A stretch of DNA of 64,000 nt, taken from positions 2,108,001 to 2,172,000 of the forward strand of contig NC_079233.1 of NCBI RefSeq assembly GCF_028502605.1. The letters are read 5' to 3'. A program made the translations under genes and the position numbers. Source of the DNA: Trichoderma breve. Its lineage: Eukaryota > Ascomycota > Sordariomycetes > Hypocreales > Hypocreaceae. The notes under the pieces are model-generated. The model did no database searches. It saw only the letters and a program-made list of their open reading frames with translations, and was not told the DNA's origin. Positions within the stretch are counted from its first letter, which is position 1, and each line of letters opens with the position of its first letter. Below are positions 33,636 to 45,246 of the stretch, in pieces.

Positions 33636-34720
33636 GGCTAGATTCGGGGAGTCGAGGAAACGGCTCCAAATGTGACAGAGGTCTGAGCAGTATGACGGCC
33701 TGGAGAGCAGCAAAGCTCCCTAGACCAAATGACTAGATACAAGGCAGCGTATCTGCATACAATTGGCGTGGAGTTGCGAGGAAGCTTGTCTTGAGCTGGA
33801 GAAGCTGTGGCGCAGCCGAATACGTACCGACTCAGCAGGTGGTGCTTACCTGGGCGACTAAGAAATGGAATGTCTGAGCTGGCACGGTTCACTCTTGGGT
33901 ACAAACTTATAGACAGCAGCGCTAATTAATCGTTTTATATTCAAGTACACAAAGAGGATATTCAAAGCAAATCTAGCAATATCCTTTGCTTTCTACTCCT
34001 TGTCTTTGCAGCTGTGTGGTCACTGTGCTGTGTAAGCGTGCCTGGTCGATGTGCTCAAGCAAGTGAGCTAACTATCACGTGTGGTCTCACGTGTAAGTGA
34101 ACTTGGCTGGGAAAAAAAAAGGTTCCAGGTTGTCCCTTACTACAGAGCCTTACTAAGGCAAGAAAAACACTACACTGGCACAGTACGGGTGGAAGTACTT
34201 CGTAATGCTCATGCCTCTATCCGTGAGATGTACACGCACGACGTAGGCCCATGCCCCCAATAACCAGCAAGCAATCATTGCAGCGGCATGCATAGAGCCT
34301 GTCAAAGCAAAGCAAGCCTTATCGATATTTTCATGCAGCATAACCTCTTGCGTCGCCCTGCTCCAAGAGTCCGGTAAAGTGCCCCATAGCGTGCTGGTAC
34401 CACCGGGCCCAGCTGCCGCCGAACAGTGACCCAGTGCAAAGTCTCCGCTTTGGGGAAGGGTTCCCCATACGTACAAGCCTCCCAAATCCTCAACCTCACC
34501 TCTCGATCCGCAGACAAACCAGGCGATCGCGATCCATCGAAACTCGGCCAAGTCATCTCCGTTCGTCGCGATTTTCTGGCTGCCATCTCTATCGATGCTT
34601 CTCCTTTGGCCCATGTCGTCTTGAGGTCCTCATTCGCTCCCGGTCCGGCCGCACGCGAGCGCATTTGTTGGCGCATGGCGAAAGGGGCCCTGCTGTCGCT
34701 TTCATCGCTCGGGGCCCAAT
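33636..34720. other. Divergent region, VanZ-like gene and SPT7
   Basis: The region holds both promoters. A pair of short overlapping frames on each strand between 34150 and 34920 have no family resemblance and overlap the SPT7 start in other phases. No repeats or RNA genes recognised. Confidence 0.5.
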
Positions 34721-37700
34721 ATGACTCTTCCTAATGGTCAGGCAGCCTGGCCGCCGCCAGGATTGCATCATTCCAACAGCAGCAGGAGTTTGCAGATTGT
34801 TGACGATGGGTTGGCGCGTATCGCGACCCCAGTCGACACTTCGCTGGTGTTGATGCCTGAGGCAACCCTTGATATCGAAGACGAGAGGCGACGCGCCCAT
34901 TTCGCAGACTTGTTTCAAAAATCAGAAGAAAAGATCGCCCTGCTCTTTGCGGACGATGGATCCTATAATTTGAACGCGATCGAGGCTCTACGACGCTCCC
35001 CCCCCACCCCTGCCGTTACCCTCCCTCCAACCACCGACCACGAACCCATAAAAGAACCGCCACTAAAGAAGGCGAAGCGTACAATAGACGAAGATGATTA
35101 TGACGACGATGACGAAGATGAGGAAGACGAGGATGTACCGTCTGCTGCTCCCAAGCCTCAGGGTGCGGCAGCTGCTTCGAACTCGTTGTTATCGCCGTCC
35201 AAATCCGGCAGTTCTCCGGTTCAGTCGGTCACTTCTCCTAGCAGAATAGCAGATAAAGCGAGGTCCCAGGATGGATCGCAGACCAAGGGGAAGCCTGAAG
35301 ATGATGCCATCAAGCAGCTGGAAGATGTGAGGATGGCAACAGAAGCCGCCGCCCGGCGAAGCTTCCATACGATTATATATACACTAGAGAACGACCGAAC
35401 AGCAATGCTTGAGCAGCAGCAGCTAGAAGATTCCGAGAAGCAGCTCCAGGCTGAAATGGAGAATAATCAAAGCGCAGGTGCGACTGGATCACAAGTTGCG
35501 AATCAAGGCTCTCTCAGCAGCGCGAATCTTGGCGCGTCAAGTCTCACCCTCAAACATCTCATTGCAAGGATAGACATGAAGAGAGATCAGGTAAAGGCTT
35601 CTGATGCCGAGCTTAGGCTCTTGATGAACGAAGTGCGGAAAAACCGCAGCAAGTGGGCAAGCGAAGAAAATGTCAACCAAGAAGAGCTGTACGAAGCTCT
35701 AGAAAAGGTGTTGACAGAGCTGAAAGCCCACACGGAGTACTCAACGCCGTTTCTCACTCGTGTCAACAAGAGAGACGCTCCTGATTATTATAATTGTATG
35801 GGCAGATTCTATATTTCGCCCTCGAGCGTGTAGCCTTACTAACTTTGCCCATAGTTATCAAAAACCCCATGGATCTGGGCACGATGACCAAAAAGTTGAA
35901 ATCGTTGACCTACAAATCCAAAACCGAGTTTGTGGTTGATCTTAACCTTATTTGGGACAACTGCCTCAAGTATAATCAAGACATGAACCACCCGCTCCGC
36001 CGAATGGCAAATGGTATGCGGAAAGAAGCCGAGAAATTGATACCTCTTATTCCCGATCTCGCCATCCGATCGCGTGCCGAAGTTGAAGCTGAAGAACGAA
36101 GGAAGCAAAATGGCGGCGAAGATGACGGCGGCGAGGACTCTGATGATGAGCCCATCATGTCTTCTCGTGGTCGCAAGGCCACTGGTACCAAGGGAGCCAA
36201 CAAGTCCAGGAAAGCTCCCAACGATCCCAAAGAGGATACTCCTGTTGTTGACCAGAAGCCAATCTTACAAGTAAACGGATTGTTGGGAAAGCTTGGTCGT
36301 GAAGGATCAGAAATGGACGGAAGCAATGGGTTTGCCACGCCTCCGATTGGCGGTTCCATCACGCCTGGTGCGGCCAATGGCCCGTCTGGAATTACAAGCA
36401 ACGCTGATGTAATGGACCTTGACGGTCCTAGCATCAACGGAATGAGCCTGAACCAAGCCTTTGGCCAAGCTACCGAGCAAGCTTATGAAGACGAGGAGTA
36501 TAAGATATGGAAGCAAAGTACAAAGAAAGACCGAGCTCTGACAGCCAAGGAGCGGTTTTTGCTGTTCAAAGACAACAAGCTTAGCGTGGACGCTCCAGCC
36601 TTACTCAGAAGCAAGGCAGGCATGCGAAGATTCCTGGCTCGCCAAAAAGAGGCAGAGCTGACCAACAGCACTGAGTTTGATACTTCCGCAACTACTGCCA
36701 AAGCCGCTGGAAGCAAAGCACCCGAGACATTGGCTGAGGGCATCGAAGAGGAAAAGGAACAAGTAATCCCCGACTATTATACCCCCCTGAGTACTATTCC
36801 AGATATCCCCTCAAAGCTGCAATGGGTCGAAGATGGCGACGGCCAAGTTATCAACCAGCATGAGGAGTTTCTTCGACTCGTTTCGCCCGGCTCGTTTGTT
36901 GCACCACAAAGTAAATTGACCAAGAAAATGGACGAAAACATCCATCAGATACAGGAAACAAGAAAATTGGCTATGAAGATTTCTGTCATCAAGCAGATGC
37001 AGGTACAATCCCAGGTAAGAAGAGCTCCACTCGTAGATTTTCTTCTCATGGGTGGTTACAAGCTTACACTTTCTCAAAGGTTTATACGAACCAATTTCCA
37101 AAGTCAAATTCGGAACCGTTCAGGGAGCTGGATATTGAGCCGCATTTCATCGCAGACGATGGCCCAGTGATGGCAGCCGAGACGTGCCAGAATACTCTAA
37201 AGCGTTCCATTGCGAAAATTCTTTATACCACTGGCTTTGAGGAGCTGCAGCCATCCGCCATAGATACCTTTACGGGCATCGCAGCTGACTATTTTCAAAA
37301 GCTAATCAGAACGTTTAACATCTACCGAGAGGCTGAAAAGAAATCAGTCCAGGTTGGAGGCGAGATGACGCTACAGCCACGCTTTACACCAGAGGAGGTG
37401 ATCCTTCATACACTGGAAGAGAACGGCCATGATGTTGCCACTTTGGAGAACTATGTCAAAGACGACGTCGATAGATTGGGTAGCAGGCTGGGTGCTTTGC
37501 ACGATAGGATGAAGTCCCATCTGGCTGACCTTCTCCGTCCTGCTCTTTCGGCCGAAGCAGGTGAAGATGGAGCCGGCGCTTTCAACGACGGCAGTGATCA
37601 GTTTACCAGTGGAGATTTTGCCGAGGATCTTGGAGAAGATTTCTTTGGCTTCCGGGCTCTCGGACTGGACAAGGAAATGGGTCTCGACTTTGTTTCCGTG

Positions 37701-38267
37701 CCATTCCACCTGCTGCAGAGTAGAGTGCGCAACCAGTACCAGATGCAAACACAAAATTCTGGCGGGTCAAGCAGTGAAATATTCGAGCCGCTTCTCATCT
37801 CTGAGCCTGTCACCAAGGAGAACATCCAGCACCAAGTTGGCTTGGTCAAGAACTTCTTCCTGGCCAAGCTTCACGCTAATGGCGACACACCACTGGTTGA
37901 GGATGAAGATCTACCGACTAAACAGCGAAAACCGCGCCCTCGTCTTGGTGCCAGCGGCAAGATCATTTCCGCGCAGAAACGCCCACCCAAGGAACAGTTG
38001 GCACTCGCTAAGAAGAAGAAGAAGCTGGAGGCCGCTGCGGCTGAAGCTCGATTGAATGCATCCCCTCAGAAGGGGGGAGCAGCAAATGCAGCGGCTGCAA
38101 AGAAAATGACTACACCTCTACCGAACGGTGCTGTTCCCAATCCTGCGCTCTTGGCACTTGCACCTAGCATGGAGCGGACGGACAGCATGCAGAGCCAGGG
38201 CGGCATGAGCCAAACTGATAAGGACGACACTACTGGCATGATGAGCCCAGAGAGCATTGCTCAGTAG
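34721..38267 (+). CDS. spt7: SPT7, bromodomain subunit of SAGA
   Basis: Exons 34721-35795, 35855-37014 and 37080-38267 give 1140 residues. Family knowledge: Spt7 is a core scaffold of the SAGA coactivator complex; its bromodomain binds acetylated histones and its histone fold pairs with Spt3-module or TAF-like partners. Visible: an acidic run at about residues 125-138 ([11 protein letters not shown]), Gln/Ser-rich linkers, a bromodomain about 320-425 ([20 protein letters not shown], then [10 protein letters not shown] and WDNCLKYN), and a histone-fold region about 776-850 ([19 protein letters not shown]). A Lys-rich C terminus follows. The first intron (59 bp) splits the bromodomain and has an ideal TTACTAAC branch site; the second (65 bp) is phase 0. 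Some fungi make a truncated Spt7 in the SLIK form; no sign of that can be seen at the DNA level. Confidence 0.93.
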
Positions 38268-39917
38268 TAACTCTCAATAGCAACCAACCATTTGGCTTCG
38301 GCAATTCAGAATCTTCACCCTCTCTGCTCTCCTCCTACCAATACTGTACATATACGATGCACCTTATGGGTAGTTTGGTGCACCGCAACAATATCTATAT
38401 GGACCACTATGCCTGCATCCGTCGGCATTCTGGCCAGCCAAGTCTTTTCATTACTAAATGTATATCTGATGCTCTAATGCTTCCCGACTACTAATGATTT
38501 CTATCCTTGCCCCCAGCTATACCCCTTCTCGGACTTGGGGGGCAGGGACCGGACCGGCCTCTTCTTTCTTCGTTCTATTCCCCCCCTCAGCTCTCGACAT
38601 GTCTTTCCCCTCCGAATTGGCCGGCCTTGGAACTTTGTGCGGCGTTTTATAGGATATGATTATGGAAAAAATAAGCCTTGGCTCTCAACGAAACGGAGAG
38701 CTATGACGAATATTGCGAACAATTTGGTGGTTTATTTAAAGAAAAGACGAAAAGATGAAACCCGAAATCGGATTGAATCTCCTATCCAAAGAACAAAAAA
38801 AGATTCGCTATATTTTCAGTTTGTGCATTGCGCTCCAACCAAAAAGGGGCGGCCATTTGCCATGGCCATGGGGAACAAATTCCCTCCCAAAAATAAGACT
38901 AGGAGAGAGACGTGTGGATGATTTCATGTTATTGATCTGAGGCGGCAAAGATTGTTTCCCTTTCCCCCTAGGGGTTATACTCTTCTTCTTCTTTCCTTCT
39001 CCAAACTCTTTTTCATTTTACCCCTTTTCTTTTTCTTTCTTGCTTGTCGGTTCGTGGTTAAACTGTCCTTTCTGGTACCCGGTTTCTAGATTATCGAATT
39101 CTATTATGAGATTTCGGCTGCGTGGCCATGGTTGTTGATCTTGGCGGCTTAGATGAAGGGCCTCGGTCAATTGATTTGTTTGATTGCTTTCTATTTCTCC
39201 CTTTTAACATTGTGTTTCTTTTTCTTGTTCGGTTTTATGCGTCGTGCTATGCCTGATTCTTCGGTTGAAGGCGTGGACGAATGGATGGTTTGAATGTGAA
39301 TGCGAGGACGAACGGGTGAATGCGGTTGGGTGGTGGGCGTGGGAAAAACGAGATAAGAATGCTAGGTGATAGGCAATACACAGCCTTTAATGAGCTTGTT
39401 TGACATGAAAATGTTTCACTTGTAGACAAAAGTGAATACGTAATACCGTGCAACTACTGGCAAAAGTCCCATGGAGTAGAGTACCTCACACAAAGCATCA
39501 TCAGGCACGTGTACACATATTGGTTCGGAGAATAATATTGTTCTCTTACTAAGCTTGCCTACTTGTTGAAGCAGGACAGGACATACCCATACCGACGTTG
39601 AATACCTTTGATATCAATGACCAAAAAGGTTCGTATGCCCCTCAATCCCCCAAGATATTCCCAGTCATAAACTCCCCTCACTTCCGGTTGAAATGGAAAC
39701 AATCGCATGCGCCAGCCCTCATGAAAAAACTAAAATTGCAAAGTTGTTGAACCTTTTCGCCATTCTTTTTGGCTTTTGTCCCATCCCATGTTAAATGCCT
39801 CCCTTGGTGGACTTGATCTTTTTTGATTCTCCACTTTTTCAATTATTTTGGTATATGATTTTTTGGAAAAGAAGTTATATAAAGGAAATTGTTTTTGTTT
39901 TCTGCAGCATCTTGCAC
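38268..39917. other. Convergent 3' region of SPT7 and SHM2
   Basis: A 1.65-kb stretch between facing gene ends. It has strongly pyrimidine-rich tracts on the plus strand around 38540-38600 and 38960-39050. Overlapping frames at 38535-38940 have no family resemblance. No gene is supported; the space is long for two 3' ends and could hold a non-coding transcript. Confidence 0.45.
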
Positions 39918-41603
39918 TTAGATGCCGGCATCCAGGCGCCAGCCCTCAACGGGAAGAGGGAAGCTGCTAGCCCAAGAGGCAATCTCCTTCTGGAGATCGT
40001 TGATCTTGGCGATCTTGCCAGAGGCAACCTCGGCCTTGAAGTCCTTGAGCTTGTTGGCGGCCTTGGGCAGGGAAGCCTGAGTCTCGACGCAGATCTTGAT
40101 GGCCTGGTCAATGTATTGGGCAACACGCTCAAAGTCCTTCTCTCCGAAGCCACGGCTGGTCATGGCAGGAGTACCAATGCGGATACCGCAAGGGGTCAAG
40201 GCGCTCTTGTCTCCGGGAATGGCGTTCTTGTTGCAAGCAATGTTGATCTGCTCGAGAACGGCCTCAACACGGGCACCGTCAAGGCTGAACTGACGAAGGT
40301 CGAGGAGGACCATGTGGCTGTCAGTTCCATCAGCAACAAGCTTGTGGCCGAGCTCCTTGAACTTGACCTCGAGAGTCTTGGCATTGGAGACGACCTTCTC
40401 CTGGTAAGCCTTGAACTCGGGGGTCTGAGCCTGCTTGAGGGCAACAGCCAAGGCAGTGATGGTGTGGTTGTGGGGACCACCCTGGTGACCAGGGAAGACA
40501 GAGAAGTTGATGGGGTCCTCCAGGTTGTAGAGGGTCTCCTTGCCGGTCTTGGCGTCGACGGAGCGGACACCCTTGCGGAAGAAGATCATGGCACCACGAG
40601 GGCCACGGAGGGACTTGTGGGTGGTGGTGGTGACAATGTCAGCCCACAGGAAGGGGGAGGGGATGGCCTCAGCGGCGATAAGACCGGAAATGTGAGCCAT
40701 GTCGACAACGAGGTAGGCACCGACAGAGTCGGCAATCTTGCGCATGCGCTCGTAGTCGATCAGACGGCAGTAGGCGGAAGTACCGGCAACAAGCACCTTG
40801 GGGCGGTACAGGATGGCGTTCTGCGCAAGCTGGTCATAGTCGATGATGCCAGTCTCGAGGTTGACACGGTAGGGCATGGTCTCGAAGTAGGTAGAGACAG
40901 CGGAGATCCTGCAGGACGCTGTTAGTCAAAAAGCTTTCTTGTCGGCTGGCAATTGCTCGTTCTGTAGCTTACTTTCGCTGGGGAGTCTGGTAACCGTGGC
41001 TCAAGTGGCCACCGTGGGGGAGGTCGAGACCCATGAGACGGCCGTGGGGAGGCATGATAGCCTGGTAAACCTGAAGGTTGGCAGGGCTGCCACTGAGGCA
41101 CTGGACGTTGACACCCCACTTCTCAGAGTCGAGGTGGAAAGCCTCGAGGGCACGACGCTGGCACAGCAGCTCGATCTGGTCAATGTGCTGGTTGCCACCA
41201 TAGTAACGAGCGCCGGGGTAGCCCTCAGAGTACTTGTTGGACATGGGAGAACCCAGGGCATCGAAGACGGCACGAGAGGTGATGTTCTCGGAGGCAATGA
41301 GAACAATGGACTCGCGCTGACGCTGGACCTCATCTTTCTACAAGCTCCATTAGTTGACTGAGTCACAGAAAGATGCTGAATGAGGGGAGAAGGCGATCCT
41401 CTGAGAGGATGGAGGGGCAAATCGTGACAACTTACCATGATGGCAGCGACCTCAGGGTCAGACTCGAGAAGAGACTTCTCAAGCATCTACAAAGCAGTAT
41501 ATAGTCAGTACATTGGCCTCGTCAAATCAGGCAAGCAAGCCCAATGGGCAAAATACGGCAGACGAACCTCCTTGTGAGACGTAGACAGGGCGTAGGTAGA
41601 CAT
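39918..41603 (-). CDS. shm2: Serine hydroxymethyltransferase, cytosolic
   Basis: Four minus-strand exons (41568-41603, 41436-41486, 40973-41337, 39918-40908) give 480 residues. Family knowledge: the enzyme uses pyridoxal phosphate to convert serine and tetrahydrofolate to glycine and methylene-tetrahydrofolate, feeding one-carbon metabolism. Visible family blocks: [42 protein letters not shown] and the cofactor-binding segment [13 protein letters not shown], in which Lys249 is the expected Schiff-base lysine. The C terminus contains TPAMTSRGF. The first exon encodes a short N terminus without a presequence, which supports the cytosolic rather than the mitochondrial isoform. Codon use is strongly C/G-ended, as for highly expressed fungal genes; this also creates a long open frame on the other strand, which I reject. 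Confidence 0.95.
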
Positions 41604-42822
41604 TGTGGATGTCGATTGTGGGATGAGAGTCGAAGTGGATGAAAGTGAAGAGGGCAATTGACCAAGGGAAGAGTGCCTTTGGAGGGAAGAAGGAGGAGGA
41701 AGAGTCCAAAGATATGGAAGATGGTGAAGAAAAGAAGAAAAGGATGACAAGAGGGAAAAATGCGCCGACTAAATTTTTCCGTGGCGCCCAGGAAGAAGCA
41801 CTTTCAGAAATGCCCGAAAAAAAAAGCTACAAGAGAAATGCCAGACGGGCGAGATCGGATAGCGGGGAGTATCAGTGGGGCAAGGCGGTGAGAATCAAGA
41901 TCCCTGTGCGCATCCTAGCGGGGCAGCCAGCAGGCAGAGTGCCTAGAGACACTGAAAGAGGCACGAAGATCAGCCATATATTCACCCGCCGAGAACTAGG
42001 TTTGGCCTGGCGTGGTGCAACTTTTGAGCACAATAGCGAGCAGCGCCACCTAAAGCTGGTGTCATTCCCATGTGTCGCGAGTTGTAGCAAACTCAACTAA
42101 GAGTCATTTGTCGCTGTTTTTTGCCTGCTACTGGCACAAGCTGCTGCCGATTACGCCAACAAGGGGGCAAGCCCTGAGGAGGGCATTAATGGCTCAGATA
42201 CTACCAGATGTTTCGTCCTACCTTATGCCGTCAGACTGCTTACCGCCAGATGCGGAAGTAGTGACAAGGACATCAAAAGGATTTGAGCAAATCACCGAAT
42301 GCTTGCTTACCAGGTTCCTTAGATATGTATGCTACGTACAGGTGCCTATCGTATCTGAGTAAGCTTCATGGATGTCGCACACGAGCTTGGCTTGCATCCT
42401 GAGACGGCTGCCATGGCAAAGGATTCCATGGGATACGGATACGAATCCAAGCCTAGAGTAAACCAATGGATGGAAAAGACACTAAAAATCATATTGGAAA
42501 TGAGAATTTTGGTCCAAATAGAGTATCAAACCAACAGGCATACAGCAAGTCATCCCACGTACGGAGCACCTTGATGACTACCTAGTACTGATGGACTACA
42601 ATAATTGCACATGCAAATATGCATGCCCAACTGTGGCTAGAGTCCCCCCAAAAAGCCACATCCCTCTTCCCTCCGTGGCGCATCCTCCACGCAAGCGCCA
42701 TAGCCGATCAGGATAGCATCAAGATAACATGTATCCTCCGTATTAGTCGTCATCACCAGCCTATCCAATCTCACCCGAAAAAAAATCCAAAAAAAGAATA
42801 AAAATAATAAATAAATAAAATT
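41604..42822. other. Divergent promoter region, SHM2 and ferric reductase
   Basis: On the minus strand the stretch next to SHM2 (41640-41750) is pyrimidine-rich, as a leader for a highly expressed gene would be. Next to the reductase start there is an A-rich leader (42778-42820). Two imperfect GATA-type motifs at 42707-42727 are listed in the findings. A 153-codon frame on the plus strand (41639-42100) is antisense to the SHM2 leader and is not supported. Confidence 0.5.
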
Positions 42823-44746
42823 ATGGGCTGGCCGTACCACTTCCTAACCCTCTCAAAGGAAGACGTCCTGGTCCGCCGCCATACCATCGACCACTATGCC
42901 CGCATCGCGCTCTTCTCAGCTCTCGCCCCGGCCTTAATCGCCATCCTCGTCCGCCTCGTGCTTCGTGCTGCCAGGCCACTTCTACGTCTTGGACGAGATG
43001 GTGGTGATCGTGGCCGGTATTCTCATATTCCCGGGTCGCCCACTGTCAAGGCTCAGCGCAGCAGTGGCTTTGGCGCCTTGGCCTCGAGATGGAGGGCGTT
43101 GATGTGGTGGCTGGGAGACGATGTTGTTTTGGGAGGCATGATCTGGGGTCAGAGAGATGAGTGGGTGCTGGGGCTTTTTTGGACGAGTTGGTTACTAGTT
43201 TTGTGCGTTTTGGGGACTGGAGAAGGTGAGTCTTGTTTGTGTCTCTTCGGGTGATGCTTCTTCTCCTGCTGGGAATCTTCGTGTAAATCTCATGTGAGAT
43301 CTCATGATGAGCTCTTGTGACGCTCGCCTCAAAATCTCTTTCATTCCAATATCGTCATATATCACGACTAACTCAAGCATAGACTACCTCCATCTCACAA
43401 AACGCTTCGGCACCATTGCCGTCTCCCAACTCCCCATCCAATACCTCCTCGCCCTCAAAGCTCTCAATCCCTACGCCTACGCCTTCAACTCTTCCCACGA
43501 GCACATCAACCGCTATCACCGCACCCTCGGCCGCATCATCTACGCCCTCATCATGACCCACATCGTCTTCTACAACGTCTTCTTCATCCTCTCCGGCATC
43601 TGGCTCAAGCGCTTCTTCGCCCCCGTCGTCTTCTGCGGCGTCCTCGCGGCCCTTAGTTTTGACGGCCTCTTCGCCACCGCCCTGGTCCGCGCAAGGCAGT
43701 ACTCGTACCGCCTATTCTTTATCACGCACCTGGGCGTTGCACTGCTTGCCCCGGTGCTGCTCTTCTTCCACGCCCATTCCGCTCGTGTATACGTCGCCGG
43801 GAGCGTCATTGTGTTCCTCGCGGACATCGCCTATCGCAGATTCACCATGACCCACACGGCTTCGACGTTTGAGACTGTCCCTGGAACTAACCTCATCAAA
43901 ATCTCCGCTCCTATGCCCGCGGAAAAGATTGAACAATTCCGCTCTCGACCGGGCTCTCACATCTACCTCAGTATTCCTCCCGAAGGCCGGACTAGCAAAT
44001 ACCCAACATCCAAATCCTTCGCCTTTGACCTCCTCTTCAACCCCTTCACCGTTGCCTCCGCCAACCAGGACAGCCAGAGCATCACCCTGGTTGCCAGAAA
44101 GCGAACAGGCCCCATGACCAACATACTCTCCCAGTTCGCTGACCCGACCTCTTCCCCCCCCTCCCTAGACGACAACAATAACATCACTCTCGCCATCGAA
44201 GGACCACACGGGGCCATTGGCAAGCACTTCCAGAACCTCCTTACCTGGGGTGCCTCCCGCATCCTCCTCGTTGCCGGCGGCGTGGGCGCAACCTTCGCTC
44301 TCCCGCTCTTTCACGCCCTCCAACGCGAACTCCCGTCCGCCCACACCCAGTTCGTCTGGGCAATCCGTTCTGCCGCCGATGCCACCTGGGCTATGACTGG
44401 CAACGACTCTGACAAACCCCTACTTGACGACGATAATGTCCATCTCTATCTCACAGAGAACATCGGCATCTCCACTGACGCAAACGGCAGAAGCCGCGAT
44501 GCATCCATCGAGCTCCAGAACATGGGGCGAGGGTCTCACTCACATCGCTCTGCCGCGGCCAATAACAGTAGGCGCCCCAACTTTCAAAAGATTGTGGACG
44601 ACATGTTCCGCCACGGCGTAGAGGAAAAGGTTGCCGTTCTGGTCTGTGGCCCGGAAGGAATGTCGAGGGAAGTACGACGACGGATAGGGCCATGGGTTCT
44701 CAAAGGCCGTGAGGTATGGTGGCACAACGAGAGCTTCGGATGGTGA
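42823..44746 (+). CDS. Ferric-reductase-like transmembrane oxidoreductase
   Basis: Exons 42823-43225 and 43383-44746 with a 157-bp intron give 588 residues. Family knowledge: fungal FRE proteins carry electrons from NADPH through FAD and two hemes to reduce extracellular iron or copper. Visible: N-terminal hydrophobic segments (about residues 24-45 and 110-130), a ferric-reductase-like domain with paired histidines (HRTLGRIIYALIMTHIVF and, about 70 residues later, HLGVALLAPVLLFFHAHS) that fit heme ligands, then an FAD-binding region and an NADPH region with AGGVGATFALP and VCGPEGM. The typical FAD motif HPFTxxS reads NPFTVAS here, so the conserved His is replaced by Asn. The C terminus ends in NESFGW, matching the aromatic end usual for the family. 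The electron acceptor is not known. Confidence 0.85.
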
Positions 44747-45246
44747 TGATTTGATGAGAGACGAAATCATGTATATAGATGGGTACCCAATCATTAGATA
44801 CACACAGGGGTATAAAGGGCTATTATTCTTGTTTTCAACATTCATTACGTAGTCACGAAACCTGAGAGTTTCAAAAAATGTTTTATTCTAGGCTTCATAC
44901 CCCTTTACAAGTTGGTCATTGCCCTCTGCAGGGCTCGTTCTTTGGTCCTGTAAACCGCAGAACCAAATCGATAGATGAAAGTGCTAGCAAATCCAATGAG
45001 GCATGCCTTAGCCCATTCTCCAGCGGTGTCTATCTATCCTCTTCGGACGTACTTGCCAAACTCCACAATGCCGTCATATCAAGTTTAAAAAAAGCAATCA
45101 TGCCAAGCCTCCATGTGGTATCAGAATCTGAAATGCACCATCGTCAAGAATCATTCATGTAGCCCCAGCTTCCGGAAGGTAAGCGGAAGGAGGCGGCAGC
45201 AAAAGCAAGTTATTAGAAACGAAATCAAAGAAAATCATAAGCTGCA
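44747..45246. other. Convergent 3' region of reductase and NAB3
   Basis: A 500-base space between facing gene ends. It carries no recognisable gene; the frame at 44878-45162 has no family resemblance. Confidence 0.6.

Noticed and set aside
39795..40925. Long plus-strand frame of 376 codons opposite SHM2
   Set aside because: It is exactly antisense to a clear SHM2 exon. Strong C/G-ended codon use in highly expressed genes creates such shadow frames, and the peptide is Gly/Leu/Val-rich with no family match.
41639..42100. Plus-strand frame of 153 codons next to SHM2
   Set aside because: Overlaps the pyrimidine-rich SHM2 leader on the other strand, with low-complexity Lys/Glu peptide and no family match.
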